Origin: Cunninghamia lanceolata
Taxonomy: Eukaryota > Streptophyta > Pinopsida > Cupressales > Cupressaceae
Assembly (NCBI GenBank): GCA_027924645.1
Contig: BSBN01001017.1
Location: 7,156,501 to 7,220,500, forward strand
DNA: 64,000 nt
Direction: 5' to 3'
A program made the position numbers and the translations under genes. The notes below the pieces were generated by a model. The model was not told the DNA's origin. It made no database searches and saw only the letters and a program-made list of their open reading frames with translations. Numbering within the stretch: position 1 is the first letter of the stretch; each line of letters starts with the position of its first letter. This document shows positions 1-10,800 of the stretch, one piece after another.

Positions 1-769
1 GATCGGGTTATGAAACTGTTGAAGTTTACATGTTGCAAGTACATCAGGATGTTGTAAGTCAGACAGATACTCAGTGTATAGATCACCGTCAGGATCATCT
101 TCTGTGAGTGCCCATCATCCGCATATCGCTAACAGATGCGGGAGTGAAAGTTTGGGTTTTTTGGCTAAGTGTTGAAGAGGTCATCAGGATATTGTGTGAC
201 GTCATCGTCATCCGCATATGACGTCATCGTCATCAGAATATTGAGATATCCCCCTATGCATGTTGATCCTGTCGTCGCTAAGGGTTTAGGTATCGGCGTA
301 GGTCTGCGGCAGAAAGTTGGGTTAACATCATCAGGATGTTCCAAGACAACCGGATAAATCATATCATGATGCTGTTGTTTGTATAGACGGCTATCGGGTC
401 ATCGAAGGGAAGCTGCTGAAGGTGTTCATCATCAGGATATTTGGAGCAACCGGATATTTGATATCCTGCTGACGAAGGTGGTGTCACATATCATGATGAT
501 GCCGCTAGTGTTTGGCGCCCGATGAACAGTGCAACCGGAGGATGTTTGTGCCCGTTGAATATCATGATGATGATGATAGGCGACAGGCGGAGGAGGTGAA
601 CAGTAGTCGGTAGGAGGATAACTGTGATCGTCCGAAATATGATGATGCTGTTGGTGTGCACAGGAAATATGATGATGATGTTGAGCCGATAGGGATTTTT
701 ATCATGCTGTTTGTATTATTGGCAGCTCCTTCCTGTTAGTTAGCTTCTGTTGCATTTCACTCTGCATCA
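1..769 (+). repeat. Element A 5' LTR (3' part only)
   Basis: Matches 3841-4609 with 12 mismatches by eye, all transitions (about 1.6%). The low divergence says A inserted fairly recently. It ends TCTGCATCA, three bases before the primer-binding site. Two TGACGTCA palindromes lie at 197-204 and 219-226. Short reading frames on both strands between 165 and 362 are shadows inside the LTR. Confidence 0.95.
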
Positions 770-772
770 TAG

Positions 773-784
773 TGGTATCAGAGC
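773..784 (+). promoter_or_regulatory. Element A primer-binding site (tRNA-iMet)
   Basis: TGGTATCAGAGC, complementary to the 3' end of plant initiator methionine tRNA, three bases after the LTR end. This primes minus-strand synthesis and fixes the LTR boundary at 769. Confidence 0.9.
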
Positions 785-817
785 AAAGGTTAGGATCTTC
801 TGGAAAAGATAAGCAGG

Positions 818-1879
818 ATGTCAGACGAAGAAGGAACATCTGAGGTTCCAGCAAGGATGACCAACGCTGAGTTGGCAGTTCTGGTGAAGAAACAGATTGC
901 AGAAAGCAAGGCCGTGAAGGCTCAGAATCAGGAGTTGAAAGATGAGTTAGCAAAGTTGAGGAGCAGAGTAGGTTCTGGTAAAGAAGATGATAGGGAAGAA
1001 GAAGAGATCCCTAATTGGAGCGAGGAGGTCGTTCCTGTAGACTAGAGACCACTGTTGAACGCCCTCAAGGCCATGGAGAGGAGAACCATGGATGTGAAAC
1101 TGGATTTGCCAGTGTTTACAGGTAAGATGGACCCTGATTCAGTGATGGAGTGGATAGACTGTTTGAACAATTTCTTTGTAACAGAGGAGATACCAGAACA
1201 ACAGAGAGTGAAGATAGCACAGTCAAAGATGAAAGAAGCTGCCTTGACATGGTGGAATTTTGTTCAGGATGACAGAGTACAGGAAGGAAAACGTAGAGTT
1301 GCCACATGGAAGAAGATGATGGCATTGGTAAAGGAAGCCTATATTCCATTGGATTATAGTATCCAGTTACACAAGAGGAAGCAAAACCTGAAGCAGAAGG
1401 AGCTAGATGTCAGCTCATATACAGAAGAATTCATGAAACTTTGTATGAAGACAAAGGTGAAAGAAAGTGAAGAAGAGAAGGTAGCCAGATACCTTAATGG
1501 ATTGAGGTTTAATATTCAGGATGATCTAAGTCTGCATAATCCAGATACAGTGCAGAAATGTTTCCAGTTGGCATTGAAAGTGGAAGAGAAGTTGAAGAGA
1601 AAACAAGAACAAAACAATAGAGGAAGAGGATCAGCCCATAGAACAAGGCAAACTAATGAGAGTCAAGAAGACACTGGTAAAGGACAGGGACAGTCTGATT
1701 TCAGAGGTGGATGGAAAGGTAATAAAGGCAGATTTGGAGGTGGTAGAGGTACTACTACATTTTCAGGGAAATGTTACACCTGTGGTGAGGTTGGACATCC
1801 ATCCTTCAAATGTCCAGAAAACAAAGGTTCATCATCCAGAAATGATAGAACTAATGACAAGAGAGTACAACTTGTGTAA
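818..1879 (+). pseudogene. gag: Element A gag (capsid and nucleocapsid)
   Basis: Structural protein of the virus-like particle. It begins with MSDEEGTSEV, a short coiled, charged N-terminal part, then an in-frame TAG at 1043-1045. The frame continues from 1055 without a frameshift: a retrotransposon-gag domain (ETALTWW-like motif AALTWWNF, later EEKVARYLNGL), a glycine/arginine-rich stretch, and a CCHC zinc knuckle (CYTCGEVGHPSFKC) near 1774-1815. It ends at TAA 1877-1879, after which the protease follows in the same frame. The TAG could be decay of CAG, and translation could instead start at an internal ATG (1072 or 1090). Gag is otherwise complete. The final TAA may be a true gag stop or a mutation. 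Confidence 0.85.
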
Positions 1880-2995
1880 GAAGAGAAAGAAGAGAAAAGT
1901 GTGCAGAGTCCAAACACTTATCAAAAGGATCAGGAGGCTGATAATTGTGGATACCCAGAAAGTGGAGAGTCTCTGCTGATGAGAAAAATAGTGATTACCA
2001 TGAAGGTACCTGACAAAGAATCCCCACACAGAAGAGCTCTTTTCAAAACCACATGCAAGAGTAAAGGTAAAGTATGTAAGGTTGTCATTGATACTGGTTC
2101 AACAGACAACATGGTATCTCAGGAGATGGTGGATAAACTGCATTTGGAAAGGATTCCACATCCACACCCTTACAAGGCATCTTGGGTGAGTGATAGTCAT
2201 TCACTTTTTGTCTCTGAACAAGCATATGTTGATTTTCAGATTGGAGCATATCAGGATAGAATTTTGTGTGATATTTTGCCTATGGAATGTTGTCACCTAC
2301 TGTTGGGTAGACCATGGCAATTTGATAGGAGGGTACTGTATGATGGGTATGCTAATACCTACACCATCCAGAAAGATGGAAAGACTATTAAGTTGATGCC
2401 ATTACAGGAAGCAGCTGCAGCACAGAAGGCAGCCAAAGTCATTTTAATGGGAAAGAAGGAATTTGTGCAGATGCCTAGAGGAGCAGGCATAAAGGCAGTT
2501 CAGGACACTGCAGGGAAAGGAGTTGTTAAAGACAACAAGCTGAAGAAAGTTTCAGCTGTGACTGACAGAGGTCAGCAACAGGTGCAGAAACAGGTTTGCA
2601 CACAGCAACTAGTTCAGAAGAATGACAAGGATGTTGTCATAATTGGGACTATTGCTTGTCCTATAAAGATTGACAGGAAGATAGAGTTGAACATTTCAGA
2701 AGTTCAAGAGGCAGTTCAGAAAGAGGTTCTGGTCAGGCAACCTGACAAACACAAGGTATGTGAGAGGAAAGCCTACATTGACAGGCATGAGGATTTACTT
2801 GCCAGAAAGCAAGTTACAGTTCAGAAGTCTTGGAGCAGCCAAGAGACAGCAGCAGACATAGCTGGAACAGGGCAGAACATTGCACAGGCAAAGTGTAGAG
2901 GCGGAAGACTTCCATATCCTAACTCATGGGACATGAGTTATTTTCTTTTGGGGAGTATGGTGCAGAAGCACCTACCTAACAGCTGGCCTCCATGA
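1880..2995 (+). CDS. Element A protease domain with unique C-terminal tail
   Basis: Same frame as gag, separated by one stop codon. A retropepsin-like aspartic protease with active site VVIDTGSTDNMV near 2089-2124 and the flap-side motif HLLLGRPWQFDRR near 2290-2330, matching the protease of element F. After about residue 170 the homology stops where RT would begin. Instead there are ~180 residues rich in Gln, Val and Lys, ending SWDMSYFLLG just before the 3' LTR; the frame runs 38 bases into the LTR. The tail is probably rearranged sequence left by loss of RT, RNase H and integrase. I do not recognise it. The start is not defined because the frame continues from gag. Confidence 0.75.
   Translation, partial: EEKEEKSVQSPNTYQKDQEADNCGYPESGESLLMRKIVITMKVPDKESPHRRALFKTTCKSKGKVCKVVIDTGSTDNMVSQEMVDKLHLERIPHPHPYKASWVSDSHSLFVSEQAYVDFQIGAYQDRILCDILPMECCHLLLGRPWQFDRRVLYDGYANTYTIQKDGKTIKLMPLQEAAAAQKAAKVILMGKKEFVQMPRGAGIKAVQDTAGKGVVKDNKLKKVSAVTDRGQQQVQKQVCTQQLVQKNDKDVVIIGTIACPIKIDRKIELNISEVQEAVQKEVLVRQPDKHKVCERKAYIDRHEDLLARKQVTVQKSWSSQETAADIAGTGQNIAQAKCRGGRLPYPNSWDMSYFLLGSMVQKHLPNSWPP
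2945..2957 (+). promoter_or_regulatory. Element A polypurine tract
   Basis: CTTTTGGGGAGTA directly before the LTR start TGGTGCAGA, the expected place for plus-strand priming. Confidence 0.7.
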
Positions 2996-3226
2996 GGCAG
3001 TTAGTTTGTTATAGGTCTTGTTTATGTTTTCAAGAAGGTCTGATAAGACCAATTGCATGTAATAAGGTCACGCTGATCATGATAAGATCATGCTGACCAG
3101 GCTTTTACTATTTTTAGTTAAGTTTGTTAGAACAGCTGTCATGCTGTAGGGTCCGGTTGGATCTCCCAGCCGCCTGGAGAGTTCCCAGCCGCTTGGAGTC
3201 GGGTCAGTAGTACTCGTAGGGAAATC

Positions 3227-3354
3227 TATTTAAGCATGGGGATCGGTCGATATTATATACAGATAGAGATATCATCGATCAAGTTAGATTGCACAGAGTG
3301 AAACAGAGAGAGAGAGAGACTGATCATTGTAATTGCATCTTTGAAAGCAATAAA
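3227..3354 (+). promoter_or_regulatory. Element A TATA box and poly(A) signal
   Basis: TATTTAAG at 3227-3234 and AATAAA at 3349-3354. Their order and spacing put transcription start and the R region between them, as expected for an LTR. Start and cleavage sites are inferred. Confidence 0.6.
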
Positions 3355-4036
3355 GAGATCCTGTTTGTGTTCTTTATCTGGTTGGATTCCATTGTTTAAT
3401 CGTTTTGCTGATCTGGTGGTTTCATGGACATGCTGATCCATTCCACCGGTTGATTCGTCGAATCGGTGGAATGGTTGTGTACAGTAGATTAGGAGGTAGT
3501 TTGTTTTCTGTTTGCATGCAGGTGTGCAGGATCGCGGTCGAGAGGTGTTGAGAAGCCTAGCATCCTCATGTGCTAGGTCGAGCTGATTGAGTTGGAAGAT
3601 CACCCTGAGAGTGGATCGGGTCATCCCTGGAGGATCGGCGAAGTGAGATTTCGCTAAGGCTGAAAGTTCATCAAGACGCCATCATCAGGATAATTTGGTG
3701 ATTATCCTGCAGAAGCTTCGGGCATCATCATCCGGATAAGTGGAAGGAGAGCATGATGCAGTTGAGTGCATGAAGTGCGAGTTCGTCGGGGTGATCATCA
3801 TCAGGAGTTGCCGAAGAAGAGTACATCGGCATAAGGTGAAGATCGGGTTATGAAACTGTTGAAGTTTACATGTTGCAAGTACATCAGGATGTTGTAAGTC
3901 AGACAGATACTCAGTGTATAGATCGCCGTCAGGATCATCTTCTGTGAGTGCCCATCATCCGCATATCGCTAACAGATGCGGGAGTGAAAGTTCAAGTTTT
4001 TTGGCTAAGTGTTGAAGAGGTCATCAGGATATTGTG

Positions 4037-4066
4037 TGACGTCATCGTCATCCGCATATGACGTCA
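4037..4066 (+). promoter_or_regulatory. Paired TGACGTCA palindromes in element A LTR
   Basis: Two perfect TGACGTCA sites, 4037-4044 and 4059-4066, repeated at 197-204 and 219-226 in the 5' LTR. This is the core bound by TGA/CREB-type bZIP factors. They lie downstream of the TATA box, so they may act as a downstream enhancer or have no function. Confidence 0.5.
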
Positions 4067-4611
4067 TCGTCATCAGGATATTGAGATATCCCCCTATGCA
4101 TGTTGATCCTGTCGTCGCTAAGGGTTTAGGTATCGGCGTAGGTCTGCGGCGGAAAGTTGGGTTAACATCATCAGGATGTTCCAAGACAACCGGATAAATC
4201 ATATCATGATGCTGTTGTTTGTATAGACGGCTATCGGGTCATCGAAGGGAAGCTGCTGAAGGTGTTCGTCATCAGGATATTTGGAGCAACCGGATATTTG
4301 ATATCCTGCTGACGAAGGTGGTGTCGCATATCATGATGATGCCGCTAGTGTTTGGCGCCCGATGAATAGTGCAACCGGAGGATGTTTGTGCCCGTTGAAT
4401 ATCATGATGATGATGATAGGCGACAGGCGGAGGAGGTGAACAGTAGTCGGCAGGAGGATAACTGTGATCGTCCGAAATATGATGATGCTGTTGGTGTGCA
4501 CAGGAAATATGATGATGATGTTGAGCCGATAGGGATTTTTATCATGCTGTTTGTATTATTGGCAGCTCCTTCCTGTTAGTTAGCTTCCGTTGCGTTTCAC
4601 TCTGCATCAGA

Positions 4612-5520
4612 TATGTTGCTCAACCTTTGCAGCTAGTGATGGAGATGTGCCCATTTGCACAATGGGCCATGGACTTCATAGGACCAATCAATCCTCCATC
4701 ATCTTCAGGCCATAGGTATGTCTTAACGATTATTGACTACTATACCAGGTGGACCGAAGCTATCAACACCAAGACCTGCAATGTTGATGATGTCATTAGA
4801 TTTCTAGAAAGTAATATTGTCACCAAGTATGGGGTTCCCTATGCTTTGGTAAGTGATAACAGCTCTGCTTTTGTTTCAACTAAATTGTCAAGCTGGGCTT
4901 TTGATTATGGGATTATACTAAAATTCTCCTCCAACTATTATCCCCAAGGGAATGGATTAGTAGAATCCACCAACAAAAATTTGTTGAATATCATAAAAAA
5001 GTTAATAGAAAAGAACCCTAGGGAGTGGAACACACTTCTAAAATATACCTTATGGGTAGATAGAACTAGGAACAAGGCTACATTAGGAAACTCACCTTAT
5101 CATTTAGTATATGGGGTGGATCCCATCCTCCCTGTAAACCTAAAAATTCCTACACTGCAGTTTGCCCAAGAGTACCTAGGCATAGACAATAAACAAGAGG
5201 TCAAGTTGCTTCAGTTGATGCACCTGGAAGAGAAAAGAAGTCAGGCAATTGATCAATTTGCCAAACATCAGGCTGTTGTCAAATGCTAGTTTGACAAAAG
5301 AGCTAAAGTTAAAGCCTTCAAGATATCAGATTTAGTCCTGATGTGGGACAAAGCACATGAGAGGAAAGGAGACCATGGTAAGTTAGACAAATTATGGATA
5401 GGTCCCTTCCAAATTTCTAAGATATTAGGAGACAACACTTACAGGCTAAAAAACTTAACAGATGAGGATGTTCCATTACCAATTAATGGACAGTTCCTCA
5501 AACATTATTTCCAAGCCTGA
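4612..5520 (+). pseudogene. Element B integrase, C-terminal two thirds
   Basis: Catalytic core and C-terminal part of a Ty3/gypsy integrase, which joins the element cDNA to host DNA. Visible: AMDFIGP with the first catalytic Asp, VSDNSSAF with the second (usual Gly now Ser), NGLVESTNK with the Glu, then the YGVDPILPVNL motif and the C-terminal domain ending NGQFLKHYFQA. An in-frame TAG at 5287-5289 replaces a Trp that is still TGG in element C (18245-18255 region); the same TAG is in element D. No chromodomain follows. The zinc-binding N-terminal part is missing because element A is inserted just before residue Tyr at 4612. Confidence 0.9.
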
Positions 5521-6367
5521 GTAGCTTCATGACAGTTATGTCAATTATAGTGTATATTTGTATAGTTGTCTGTACAGTTTGTTTTTATTTTTGTTTTTTA
5601 TTGTTTGTTGAGTTTTTTTTTTGGTTAGTCAAGATGATGCACCTTATCACCCCATGAAAATAACTAAATTGTTAGGATTCAAGTGATGTGAACAAATTTA
5701 CATATAGGTTATCATTCATTCTAAGAAGTACTTATGATCAGTCTGTGATATCCTTTCATCAGGGTGCCTTTTCTTGACCAAAGTGACTCTTTCACAATGA
5801 CTCACCTAACAGCCTTGGGTTTGTTGAACACACAAGTATAGGTGTTAAGTGAAAAATTCAAAGGGACTCCCTTGCTACCAATACAATCTCCAACCTAAAA
5901 CAACAAGTGACCATACCTTGCACACTGATCTTTCATGATGACATCAGATATATGAAGTATAAATATTGAAAATAAAGAAAAGAAATAAAATTAGGCCATC
6001 TAAGTAACTCTACTGGGGCTATAGATGTCTGCTGGCAGTGGGGCTCTACTTAGGGGGATTGTATAGATAACCTTGTCGGGGCTATGGACACCTGTTGGTA
6101 GCAAGGCTCTATCCAGGTTGGCTATGAGGGATGATCTCCAACTATGTAGCTTAACACTAGTTACTCATGTTTTCAACTTGCTTTCAAGATGAGGATAATT
6201 AATCATTTGCACACACCTGATCCTTTGTTAGCATTGTTGCCATGATGAAACTTTGTCATACAGAAAGATTATGATGCTTATATTTAGAAAGAGTTAGAAT
6301 GCTATATATGAATGTGTTCACCTCACTTGAATCATTGGAATTTTGTTATTTTTCTTTGGTGGCAAGT
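5521..6367 (+). other. Element B pol-to-LTR spacer with duplicated motif
   Basis: No supported coding frame. Between about 6005 and 6130 is a GC-richer block with two related units, each GGGGCTAT(A/G)GA..CCTG(C/T)TGG(C/T)AG followed by GGCTCTA, separated by TTGTATAGATAACCTTG. The same block is in elements C (18965-19095) and D (36275-36415). CTTTGGTGGCAAG just before the LTR (6355-6366) is the likely polypurine tract. Confidence 0.75.
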
Positions 6368-6387
6368 TGTTGTGTGGTTACACAACA
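6368..6387 (+). other. LTR-terminal hairpin
   Basis: TGTTGTGT-GGTT-ACACAACA: a perfect 8 bp stem with a 4-base loop at the extreme LTR start. It recurs at 19332-19351 (loop GGCT), 22494-22513, 36646-36665 and, with one stem change, 52472-52491. It lies where integrase must recognise the end. Confidence 0.8.
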
Positions 6388-6639
6388 TGTCTCATTTTGA
6401 CTTGACAAAACAGGGACCCAACTTTTTGCTTGGCTTTGCTTGTGTTTTTCTGCTTTCTGGCAGTCTGGTAAAAGTAAGTCATGCAGGTGATCTTGTATAA
6501 GGAAGCTGGGGTAAAGTCATCATGATGAGGTAAGTTTTTCAAAGTTAGTTTTTCATATAAATAACCTCATGGTTGGAAAGAGCACAAAATTTCATGCAGT
6601 TTTGCCTTTTGGATCACCCTGATATTCATTAGGGAATGA

Positions 6640-7290
6640 AAGTTATTGCATGTCAAAGTCCTAGTCAAACCTGATATTCCGGGGGGGGTCATATTTACAA
6701 ATATCAATCATTTTAAGAAAGATCACCCCGATCCAATTTTATCACCTGATAAACCATTAATCCAGAGATCTAGACATCAATTTTAGGTGATAGAGGTACT
6801 TACTCGTCGGTCAGCTTCATATATTTTGCGGGGATAATATTTTCAATATCGCTTGATATTTTGAATATCACCTTACTTTCCAAATATCACCCTAGATCCA
6901 ATATGCCGATGATGTCATCCAATCCTAATAGACAAGAAAATCACCATGATGATGATGTCATCATCCTTTTTACCTTGTAGAGGTATATTTCCAATGTTGA
7001 CCCTTTTTACATAACATGATGATGACGTCATAGTGCGACAACGATAAACTCAAGTCATTATCCTGATGACGTCATCCTAATATTCTGAGAAAAGGTCATT
7101 TTAGTTTTGAGGGGTCATATTTTCAACATCACCTGACATTTCAAACACGACTCGATGTTTGAATATCACCTGATATTCTCAAACATCACCTGATGTTTTC
7201 AACATAAGTTTTCCCACCAAAGGCGGATGGTCATATTACATAGCGGGGGTCATATTTTGAATATCACCTGATATTCTGAAGATCACCCCC
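6640..7290 (+). promoter_or_regulatory. U3 array of bZIP-type sites and GATATT units
   Basis: A stretch of degenerate units such as AATATCACCTGATATTC and GATGATGTCATCC. TGACGTCA occurs at 7023-7030 and 7067-7074. Equivalent arrays lie near 19600-20180 (TGACGTCA at 20004-20011), 22740-23420 (23125-23132), 36895-37565 (site mutated to TGATGTCA) and 52800-53620 (53273-53280). Confidence 0.55.
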
Positions 7291-7453
7291 CTCATCTCGT
7301 TGTGCGACATTAAATACCATAAATGTAGTAGGTAGAATTTCCTGACTGCGAACATGATCTAGACACTTGGCAGCATCCATGAATTAATGACAAGAGATCA
7401 ATGGTTAAGATTGAATAAACCCTGTGTTGCCCTAAAATTGCCCTAATAAGGAG

Positions 7454-7848
7454 TATAAAGTGAATTTACACCATCATTTTATACTTACCTTGTGATAAAA
7501 CAAGTTTTTATAGAGTATAGAGCTTTCAAACCCTCATACAGCCTACCTGCAGACACACACGACTTGTAGCAGAACATGACATGTGATTATCACTGGTATC
7601 TAAATCTCCTCCATATAATCATCAGCATAATCAAGGAGTTAAATGCTATCAAGTAAGTAATTAAAACCCTCCTCCTATCATTTTCTGCATGTCCAGGTAG
7701 TATGCTTTTGCTGGTTTGAAGATATATGTTATCCATATCATGATGAAGTGATGATTGGTTAATATAATGTGCATCATTCTGTGAAGATATAGTGTTGTTT
7801 GCATGTATGTGAAGTATTGTATGGTAAGACTGGTCCTATTTATTGTAG
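7454..7848 (+). promoter_or_regulatory. ORF1 leader: TATA-like box and 196 nt intron
   Basis: TATAAAG at 7454-7460 could start an ORF1 transcript. A splice donor AA|GTAAGTAA begins at 7653 and an acceptor TTTATTGTAG ends at 7848, six bases before the ORF1 start codon. The same donor and acceptor are at 23775/23959 and 37928/38111 in element D. The leader exon has no frame. The TATA is weaker in D. Confidence 0.6.
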
Positions 7849-7854
7849 GAAACC

Positions 7855-10800
7855 ATGGCAGACAAGAGCTTGGCCAAGTCTGAAGCTGAATTCCTTAAAC
7901 CAATGTTTGCTCGGCCTGAAGGTGTGCAGTTCAAGTATGGCACTATCACAGATACACACTAGGGAAGCACTGATTTGGTCGCTTGGTCATCTAGAATGCA
8001 TGATGACAAAAATAATACCTTGTTGGACGCAGTTTTCATATCAGGAATGTGGAATGCAGTTGGATTTCCCTATTCTATGGAGACTCCAGAATTAATTATT
8101 GAATGTGCTAGAAACTACAACCCACAAACAAGGAAAGTGGAAAAGCATGGTTGAGTGTATGCAGATCTGTCCATCAGGGGGATTGCAACCACTTTCAATT
8201 TACCATTGGGAAAGAAGGTTGTCAGCAAGGATCTGAAGAAACTGGAAACTGAATATATAAACAACAAGAAAGCTGCTAGGAAGAGAATGTATCAATGGAG
8301 GGCAAAGAATAGTCCTTATCCTGCCACCGCCAAATTACCAGTGCATATGTACAAGTTTGACTTTAATGATGAATACCAATATATGATAGCCCTACTTAGT
8401 AGAGTGATAGGCTAACCTGATGTTGGAAGTTTCAAAGATTGGATGTATGGGGTTATCTTGATGTGTCTGTATACAGACAACAAGCCATTATGGGCCAAAA
8501 TGATAAGTGATGCCCTAAATGAACAGCTCATGAACCTAGGAGGCCTAGAATGTTCATTTCATATGACTTCATATGTGGTATACTGATGTGCATACAAGGG
8601 TACATTCGGTGCACTTGCAACAAAAGGAAAGATTGGTGGCACTACAAATGATGCCCACATCTGGGATCATTATCCCCAGCTACAAAGACAAAATTATCTT
8701 CTAGATTACAAATTAGTGAATGATGCATTTTCTATGCATCTGGTCAGGACAATGGAAGAAGATAGGACTAAAAGACTGAGCATGGAAGCTCAAGAAGTCA
8801 TATACAGGCATGGTGTCTCATTTATACAATATACCACATTCTCTTATATCAGAATAGAGGGCTTTGCAGGACAACCCCTCATGCTCCCAAGATATCCCAC
8901 GGATGCAGTTGTTTTGAGGGAGTTCATGAGACAAATATCCACAATACTGGATGCTTACAAAGCCAATAATAAGATTCCACCAGTATTGTTTCTAGTAACA
9001 ATGGGTTGGTATATATGCCAGGATTTTGATAACATAAAGAAGGCCATAGCTAGCCTAGACATGATGAAGTTATAGCCTTTCCCCTTGGCAAGATCATATG
9101 ACCCATATGGGAGGATGCAGAGAATCATGGGGAAGCCCATCCATCAGAAGCACTTGGAGGACTTCTAGAAAGATTGTGAGGATGAAGCTGAGGCTAGAAG
9201 AAGAAAATACCCAAGGCTGACTCTCAACCAGGTTAGAACTTTTTATTGTATTCCAGTGCCTGCTCAGTTAAAGAGGGATGATGGAAAAATAATGGCTGAT
9301 GAATATGAGGAAAAGAAGATATACAATGATACAATCTCAGCACTGGATCTTACACAACATGAGGATATCTCTTTAGATCAATTTATAGGTAAGATACTGC
9401 AGTTAACCCAGTCCTAGGTAGATGAACAAATAAATGCATTGAAGAAGAAGGGTGTAGCCCTTACAGTTGACAATAAGAAGAAGAGGTAGGAGCTTCCTGA
9501 TAATGAATATGATGACTTTCTAATTGAAAAGAGGAAATCTAAAGGAGAAAGAATGCCACCTCAAGAACAAAGCAAGAGACCCCCCAGAGGTAAGAAAATT
9601 GATAATGAACCTAAAGGGGTAATAGTAGAAAGAGTGATTATAATAGCTGAGGATGCCTCTGCATCAGAATAGGCAGCAACCTCATCAGCATCACCTCCTA
9701 TAGATGAACAAAAAGATAAAAAGATCCAGAGGTCGGCTATTGAAACTAGTGAAACATATGAGGAGGGTCAGGCCTCACAAAATCTAAAGGAAAAAGATGT
9801 TCCTCTTGATGAAGAACCCGAAGAGGAGGACCCTATGCCTCTCATTAGAAAAAGAAAAGCACCTCAGGTGATGGCATCCACACCTAAGAAACCAAGAACA
9901 TCCATGAGAGGTGAAATAAAACTTCACCCCATAGCATTGAGGGGAGCTGGTGGAGAAGTATTCATAAAGGAACTGCAACACAATGTGCCACTTCCCTCCA
10001 TTGTTTAGTTTAAGACAGAACAAGCTGAAGAACAAATGAAAGAAGCCTCTAGGCCAATTCAAAGTAGTCTTCTCTCACTGGAGGAGATAGTTGACTTATT
10101 TGATGATGAGGTAGTAAAGGATGTAGCCTCTCAACGAATGGAAACCCTTGTTGCTAACACCCGCATAACTCCACAAGGAACTCCATCAATACAGGCAGCT
10201 GTGTTAGAAGAACTGAAGCAAGTGGAACAAGAAAAGGAAAATAGCCCAGAAAAGACTTCACAACAAATAGGGCTTGATAAATTAGTGGATCAGGTGACTA
10301 GCCCCGAAGTGATAGATTTAACATACAGGGAGGATGTAGCACATCCAGAAAATCCAGTGGGTACACCTAAGAGAACAGAAAATGTTGAGGAGATTAAGTT
10401 GACAGAAACAGAAGGCCACACTGCAGATATGGGTCAACAACAACAAGATACATCTAATGAGCCCAAAATAGTTGAAGTCCAAGAAAAGGGTGGAAATGAA
10501 AAGGTCATGTTAAGTGAAGAAGTACCCTGAACTCAAGAAGCCTCTGGTGAAAAGGATACATCAGGTCAAGAGGACCTAAAAACTCAAGAGGTAGATACTA
10601 CAGGTGTGGATCAGAATGTGATCCAAAATCAGGTAGAAGTACCTAAGGTAGATAAAATGATATCCACAGATATGAATATGCCTCAGGATGAGGAAATCAC
10701 CAAGGTGGATGAAACAAAAAATGATGAAGTACATGACCAATTACAAGATCATCATGTGGATGCATCACAAGATCCTCCACCACAAGAAGAAATTCCTCAA

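Larger units (their letters stand above)
1..4609 (+). mobile_element. Element A: nonautonomous Gag-protease LTR retrotransposon
   Basis: A short LTR element: bases 1-769 repeat 3841-4609, with a 2.2 kb internal region coding only Gag and protease. No RT, RNase H or integrase is present, so it must be mobilised by proteins from another element. The LTR ends TGGTGCAGA and TCTGCATCA are imperfect inverted repeats, the PBS fits tRNA-iMet and a purine tract precedes the 3' LTR. It sits inside the integrase gene of element B, which resumes at 4610. Its first ~880 bp and the left target duplication lie outside the window. The Gag and protease resemble those of chromoviruses F and G, which makes a chromovirus the likely helper (inference). 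Confidence 0.9.
2958..4609 (+). repeat. Element A 3' LTR, 1,652 bp
   Basis: Starts TGGTGCAGA after the purine tract and ends TCTGCATCA where the element B integrase frame resumes. It holds a TATA box, a poly(A) signal, two copies of CCCAGCCGC(C/T)TGGAG near 3167-3198, a short AG run near 3306-3319 and many ATCATCAGGATAT-like units. No protein-coding gene is seen in it. Confidence 0.92.

Noticed and set aside
165..362. Opposing short frames inside the element A LTR, repeated at 4005-4202
   Set aside because: They lie inside an LTR and repeat only because the LTR repeats; no motif or codon signal.
773..800. Possible tRNA-Met gene at the TGGTATCAGAGC motif
   Set aside because: Only the 3'-end complement is present, directly after an LTR; it is a primer-binding site.
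6312..6500. Possible envelope-like frame before or across the LTR start
   Set aside because: Crosses the LTR boundary, 62 codons, no signal peptide or conserved equivalent frame with constraint in the other copies.
6640..7290. CRISPR-like or tandem repeat array
   Set aside because: Units are degenerate, irregularly spaced and in a plant LTR; no direct repeat-spacer order.
7855..9075. Assigning ORF1 to the plant mobile domain or a plant transposase family
   Set aside because: Only a loose resemblance in layout; no diagnostic motif I can vouch for without a profile search.
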